A model generated the notes under the pieces. The model was not told where the DNA came from. It did no database searches and worked only from the letters and a program-made list of their open reading frames with translations. The position numbers and the translations under genes are program-made. Of a stretch of 64,000 bases of DNA, positions 58,855-64,000 are shown piece by piece; positions within the stretch are counted from its first letter, which is position 1, and every line of letters starts with the position of its first letter. This DNA comes from Metallyticus violacea. Lineage: Eukaryota; Arthropoda; Insecta; Mantodea; Metallyticidae. The stretch spans positions 12,064,501 to 12,128,500 of the forward strand of contig CM060841.1 of the NCBI GenBank assembly GCA_030762175.1, in the 5' to 3' direction.

Positions 58855-60499
58855 AATACAACATTAATTAAATAATATTTACTATTAATAAATAACAAAA
58901 AAAATGCGGGCCAGAGTTCCGACCCACGGCATGATTACACAGGCAGTAACGTCCAGTCACAAAAAGATCAATCTCCGATTGAGTACCGGAATGAGCACAC
59001 TGTATACATAAATACGGAATATGAGAAGGAATGGAATGGAAGTTGGCAGAAAAAACGTATTTAACTGTGTACTTGCAAAAACCTCTGTTTTGTTGCAATG
59101 ATGCAGGTAACTGGTAACTTGATATTGATATCATTATATCTTTGATCGTTTTACAACAGTATTTCCTCATTGTGAAAAAACGAAATCCGGGTAATTTTGA
59201 GTTTTCATTTATTACTTCACTGCCCTAATGAGCTGTAGCAACGAACACGAAAGACAAACAATCCTCCCTCTCCCGGTTTCTAGAAAACTTAAAGTGGTTG
59301 TGTAATTCACTAAAAATAAAAACTAATCCGACCAGACTTTACTTCCCAATTCACTGCCACCAAAAGGAAACCAGTCTGTCCACAGTCTGTTGACTTCTTC
59401 AAGGAGAGATACTGTCAAGGGGACTATAGCTCTACGTGTCTCCGTTCTGCTACAATGCCCCAGGCTGTTTTGTTCGCCGTCAGCTTCTCTCCAAGTTCCA
59501 AACTTTGTCCTGCCCAAGGTCCGTCAACGACCTAGCATGTCTATCTGTGACGCAAGTCTGTGGTGTTGGAAAGTATGCCCCAGGAAGTTCCACCAACCGC
59601 ATACTGCAGGCGATTACATTCTCCGAATTTGGGCTTTTGCCATCTTACGTAATGCCGCTGCGAGGTTTCCATCTACCTCTTAAATTCTGCGAGATCCGTG
59701 CAAATTTAAGAAAGTGGATCGCTAAAAATAAACGCAAAGAGGTGCACTTTCTTTTTTTACGCACTGCAAAATATTTCCGCTAGGAAAAGAAGTGGTGCCA
59801 ATTTTCTTTCGTGTGTTCCTAGCCTCATGTTACAGCAAGTGTGGCTCACTTCCTAACTTTAGTGTGTCATACCCTTAAACGTTTCAAAGTCCCCAATTTT
59901 ATATAATTCCACTTTTATTCAAAATGCTTCTTTTGTCGTTTACCCTGATGTTACAAAATATTGCATTCGATTCAAGGAACCAAACATTGCAATACAATTT
60001 TGTTTCTGTGATACGAGATATAGAACTTATCAATGAATACGAACAAAAACAACAGAAAATCACGTGATGAGCGAGGGAAGAGAATGGCATCCCAGGAATT
60101 ACGTACGCTATCATGATACCTCCAAGCCCGTTAACTTGCGATTTCCTCTTTTGCTCCTCACCTCAACGTTAAACCAATTGTTGCTCTCAACATTTGCTGA
60201 TGATGCCAATTAGATGAAAGATTAGTTTACAAAAGAGATACACGGTGAAATATTGCAGGGTGCAAGAAAAAAAAGAGCTTTCGATATTTTTTACTAAAGC
60301 TTTAACCGCAGCCGCGATAACCCCTGAATTCATAAATTCTCCGGGTCATTTGTCTATATGAGGTTTGCAAATGAGTGCAGCTTTGCAGATTACTAAAACG
60401 CGAGGTGAGTGCTCACTAAAGACAGAAAGATGCTTGTAATACAGCGTGAGAGACAATCTAAAAAGAGCGCCAACCGCCCCTAATTCGGAACAGAATAGT
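58855..60499. other. No gene recognised; GC-richer block at 59330-59690
   Basis: 59330-59690 has long overlapping plus frames, one reading 'AGDYILRIWAFAILRNAAAR'. I do not know the family. The rest is AT-rich. Confidence 0.4.
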
Positions 60500-60720
60500 T
60501 TTCAACTTCCGTTTTTACTACTGAGGCACCACGGGTTGTGGACATTTATGTCTGAAATGAAATTGGGATAGGAAGGAAGCGTTTCAGGCCTAAATTTAGA
60601 GTATCTCTGCGGCATTTGCAACAAATAAGGACTGAGGAAAACCTGGAAAAACCTGTCAGGGAGGATCATCGTGGCAGGAATCGAACCCAGAGCTCTCGCT
60701 CTCGGTCACCCGTGTCGGGT
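60500..60720 (-). mobile_element. Ser-tRNA-derived SINE, family B, diverged
   Basis: Body 'ttactactgaggcaccacgg' and 'gaggaaaacctggaaaaacc'; B-box region 'gcaggaatcgaacccagagc'; head end 'cggtcacccgtgtcggg'. The A-box half of the head is shortened by deletion. Confidence 0.85.
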
Positions 60721-60865
60721 CCTACTAGGGAGTCTATATTACTGGCGTCATAATATAATTTAGAAAAATCAGAAATCAATTTAAATATTTCAATGGCCTA
60801 ATATTTTAAGCAGATTAATAAAATTAATGAATTCTCCGCTCTTCCACGATTCTCTCCGAGTCGGA

Positions 60866-61024
60866 GAGAACGTTCCAGGCCTACATTTAGGGTACCTACC
60901 TGGCATTTGCCATTTATGATTAAGAAAAATCTGAAAAAAAAAATCTGCGTCCTAGCGGGAATCGAACCCCAGATCTCTTACTCACGAGTCCGCGCTTAAA
61001 CGACCTCGGCCACTCGTGGCGGTA
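60866..61024 (-). mobile_element. Ser-tRNA-derived SINE, family B, 3'-truncated
   Basis: It starts within the body ('gaacgttccaggcctacatt') and runs to the complete head ('acgacctcggccactcgtgg'). The 3' third is missing, which is unusual for reverse-transcription truncation and suggests later deletion. Confidence 0.85.
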
Positions 61025-61069
61025 TATATTATGGGTAAAACGTATAATATGAACATGGGTTCGGAATTT

Positions 61070-61723
61070 CTTTATTTCCTTGTTAGATTCCTTTTTTTAC
61101 GCCTACACCACATAGTTGAAATTTAACTGTGGGAAACAGAAAATCATATGAAATGTTCAAAATGTCCTCTGTAAGCACCGATATATCCATCAACCCGCCG
61201 TCGCATGGACTTCCTAATTCGCTAATGCATCCCTGGAGTATCTGGCAGTTGCACAATACGAGCATGAAGACTGTCTACACCTTCGGCTAATCCATAGATC
61301 ATATGAGCATCTGCCAACATTTGAAAACCTCATTTTACTGTACCTGAACGACGTCTGTAAACACACAGAACTGACACTAAGTGCTCGGTGCTACGTCACG
61401 CAATGAAGTAAATAGCATAACAAGCGGACTTAGTGATACAGAACGATCACAACAACGGTGAACCTAGGAAGTAAGAATAGTTACACTCCTCCCAACCACA
61501 GTTAACCAGAGATAAAAGCGAATGTTTACCTACTGTTAAGTATAAACAAACTATTCTGTGGGGTTATTGCCACATGACAGCTATACTGGCATTCTATCTT
61601 GCTTTCACACAGTGTAAGCAGAGTTGCAGACAAAGGACTCTGACAAGGAAATAAAGCATACGTTCATATAATATATTTGCACCTTCTATATGCAAGTTTT
61701 GGCATTCTTTTCGTTACACTCTG
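61070..61723 (-). mobile_element. Internally deleted Tc1/mariner-superfamily element
   Basis: On the minus strand the outer end starts 'cagagtgtaacgaaaagaat' beside TA at 61724-61725. The head piece 'MLADAHMIYGLAEG' (61320-61280) matches the opening of a DUF4817-like HTH. It is followed almost at once by a tail piece 'RKSMRRRVDGYIGAYRGHFE' (61225-61150), the usual DDE_3 C-terminus. All catalytic motifs are missing. The left outer end could not be fixed. A fourth example here of head-plus-tail survival. Confidence 0.65.
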
Positions 61724-61725
61724 TA

Positions 61726-62755
61726 TTTGAAGGCTACTTGCTAGAGAACTAGTTATTTTAAAAAAAATATTTTCCGGGGAAATGCAGTAAAATTCGACAT
61801 AGAGTTTAACTATCTCGTTTTCGTTTTGGGAACACATCCACGAAACCGAAGAAAATAGTTATGCAGAATTTACACAAAAAAAAACACGCCATGTTGCTTT
61901 AATTTTACGAGAAATACCAGCATATTACTAAAGATTTTTTCTGGACGTTAAGCATAACATACAAGAAAGACTGACTTATATTACTCAGATAGAATAAAAA
62001 AGACGTGATAAAACAGCTTCTTCTTAAGATAACGAAGAGGTTACTGAATAGGGAGGCAAGATGCAGGAATGTTAAAAGAACGCGCACGTAACACCAATGT
62101 CTCCTGCCAAGCACTATTTGTATGCCGGTCTGTACCTAACAGTGGAGCCAAAGACCGCCTGCTATTTTCTGTCGCGCTAAACACAACTTTTGTTTACAAA
62201 CGTGGTGACTTCTTTAAGGGAGCCGCAATTGCTTTCAGCCAGGCAGGTTACGTACAGATCTGGCGGTCGTACGTAACATATACCTAAGAAAAAACATTTG
62301 GCAGTATCTCTTCAATGGCTGAAGACAAATGCCTTGGTGTTCCCTAAAATGTAAAACTCTGAGTCGAAAATTGTGTACAGATGTGGAATAAACATATGCA
62401 AAGAATTTACTAATAAAAAGGGGAGTTGAATAAGAATGGGAACGAGTCTTAAGACGCTTCAATATGGAACTACTGATACCTATATGGGAACGTAACAGCT
62501 ACGTTGCGATGTGATGCGTGTTCAGAGTCTATTAAATGTATACCAAATGTCATTGCCGGAGGGGCACAAGCCGCGCACTAAAACTCATTGTACAGGTCTT
62601 CATGAAAGTCGTAAAACTTTTTTGAAAACTACAGTAGATATGTTTGTGAATTAATTAAATCACATATTAGAATTTACTGTAAGCATTGTACTGTTGTTGT
62701 TTGAAAACAGATACATGGCTCTTCCTTTTACCTGACATTAGTCTACAAGGGGCAT
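61726..62755. other. No gene recognised
   Basis: Nothing recognised. Confidence 0.45.
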
Positions 62756-63928
62756 TCATAAAGTTTTGCAACTAGCCTATCCAGTGTTGAACAATAATAT
62801 CTATAAAAATGTTAACTAACGCAGCTGGAAACAATGAACCTTAAGCTATCAAAATATGCATATGTAAAAGTTTATACTTGCATAGTCATTGTTGTTCAGT
62901 TCTGTGTCAACAGGTGTTAAAAATCATGAGTATGTCTAAAGAAAACTTTAGATTCTACATTTTCATGCACTATTAGCTAGGCGAAAGAGCGAAAAAAAAA
63001 AAAAAAAAAAAAAAATCAGAGACTTGGCAGCTGTTCATTGAGATCAAGTATGTTCATTTGATACTATTGGTAGATCGATTCGATCATTTGAAGAAGGATG
63101 AGAGACTTTGACAGGCAACCCTCGCTCTAGCCGGTGCAGGGAAGCTGTGAAAGAGAGAACAATTAAAAGAGTGAGCAACTTGGTGGAGGAAAATCGACCT
63201 ATTACTGTTGAAATGTTAAATATGGAAGTGACTATCAGTGTTGGCAGCACTGACAGTATACTCCATAAGATAAAGCGGCGAAAAATATGTACAAAATGAG
63301 TTTCACATTCCTTAACCATAGAGAAGAAAAAAATGGGCAAGGAAACTTCTGAGCGCGTTTCACAGATAATGAAAGTTGGTTTTATTTATACACCACACCG
63401 AATAAAGCTCAGAACTGCGTGTGGATAAATGAGAATGACCCAACACCAAATGTTATTCGACAAGATGTTCATTTTCGAAGGCGAATGTTCGCAATTTTCT
63501 TCGACAGGAAGGTCCATTAGTGGTTGACTGTATGAAAATGAATGTAGAATACTGTAACACTTATCTTTTGGATCCTTTACTTGAGGCGGCGGCGTCCAAA
63601 GACAGAAACTTCAAGACTATTTTTTTGGCACAATGTGTCTCCTCGCAGAAGAGCTGCAAATTTGAGCAAACTGAAAGTCGCCAAAGTCCAGTTGCTTGAG
63701 CATTCACTCTACAGCCCTCGCCTTGCACCGTGCGATTTCTAGTTGTTTCCTCGAGTGAAATCTTGCATTGCCGGAAATTTTTTTAAACGATTGCAGGATT
63801 TTACTTTGATGAACAATATCTCAGTCCCAGTACTGCAGTGCTTTTGACAATGGTTGTACCGTCTATAACTGTGTGCGGAGAGATGAATTGTGAGGATAAG
63901 TTTTCAGTCCGTACACATTTTTCCCCCC
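62756..63928 (+). pseudogene. mariner element, near full length, inactivated
   Basis: It starts after TA with 'caaggggcattcataaagtt' and probably ends at 'cccccc' before TA at 63929. Pieces: 'MSKENFRFYIFMHY' (62935, first HTH), an A25 run at 62991 that has replaced part of the head, 'NPRSSRCREAVKERTIKRVS' (63116), 'VGSTDSILHKIKRRKICTK' (63239, second HTH), 'ESWFYLYTPHR'-type block (63370, first acid), 'REGPLVVDCMKMN'-type block (63500), 'AHNVSPRRRAANLSKL' (63629; Asp of HDN lost), 'YSPRLAPCDF' (63711; third Asp kept). At least five stops or shifts. Confidence 0.82.
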
Positions 63929-64000
63929 TACTCTGTGCAAAAGAATTTCAATGTAAATAAGGCTTGATAGTGGAATATCTTAAAAGTCTAGCACTAGTTT

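Noticed and set aside
59390..59783. Overlapping 97- and 115-codon plus frames
   Set aside because: Both frames are open in the same GC-richer block, neither has a recognised domain, so no protein call is made.
1..64000. CRISPR arrays, bacterial operons, rRNA genes, functional tRNAs
   Set aside because: None seen; short direct repeats are microsatellites, TSDs or minisatellites, and the sequence is eukaryotic in character.

Overview
The window looks like insect nuclear DNA, probably from a large, repeat-rich genome. It has an AT-rich background, no operon-like gene packing, many microsatellites, several tRNA-derived SINE families and many decayed Tc1/mariner-superfamily transposons. The mix of mariner subfamilies and the Ser-tRNA-like SINE resembles what I associate with cockroaches (Blattodea, Periplaneta-like). 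That is a family-level impression, not a database result. I see no complete host gene, rRNA, functional tRNA gene or CRISPR array. Three short stretches are offered only as candidate host exons or coding segments (6094-6295 minus, 30499-30720 minus, 34984-35062 plus).

Layout. 1-13.4 kb: dense in Tc1/mariner relics, including two deletion derivatives of one family (1202-2079 and 8689-9540), another TIR-bounded element (7516-8570), three or four mariner or DDE_3 fragments, a TIR-bounded MITE (12058-12620) and a small retroelement with an 11-bp target duplication (2906-3117). 13.4-25 kb: mostly AT-rich sequence with SINEs, a ~134-bp tandem repeat, a compound AGC/AGT microsatellite and an old ~39-bp minisatellite. 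25-39 kb: a mariner derivative with one uninterrupted 165-codon frame, an unidentified decayed coding region near 28.5-29.2 kb that could be virus-derived, a DDE_3 relic, a full-length SINE with target duplication, and a near full-length dead mariner. 41-45 kb: two more mariner pseudogenes, one split by a 58-bp-arm hairpin and one with a 10-codon tandem repeat at its catalytic motif. 46-61 kb: a Harbinger-type MITE and a cluster of Ser-tRNA-like SINEs, several with exact target duplications and nested insertions, plus a LINE RNase H relic. 61-64 kb: two further Tc1/mariner relics.

The elements do not work together as a pathway. Parasitic relations are visible instead: the SINEs show the TSDs, T/A tails and 5' truncation expected of LINE-mediated retroposition. 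Several transposase families here lost the central catalytic segment while keeping the DNA-binding head and the C-terminal tail. Insertion order can be read in places: SINE inside Tc1/mariner at 53.57 kb, SINE beside SINE at 55.93 kb, SINE inside LINE at 56.79 kb, hairpin inside mariner at 41.98 kb. Protein-family assignments were made by eye from motif similarity and need a database search.
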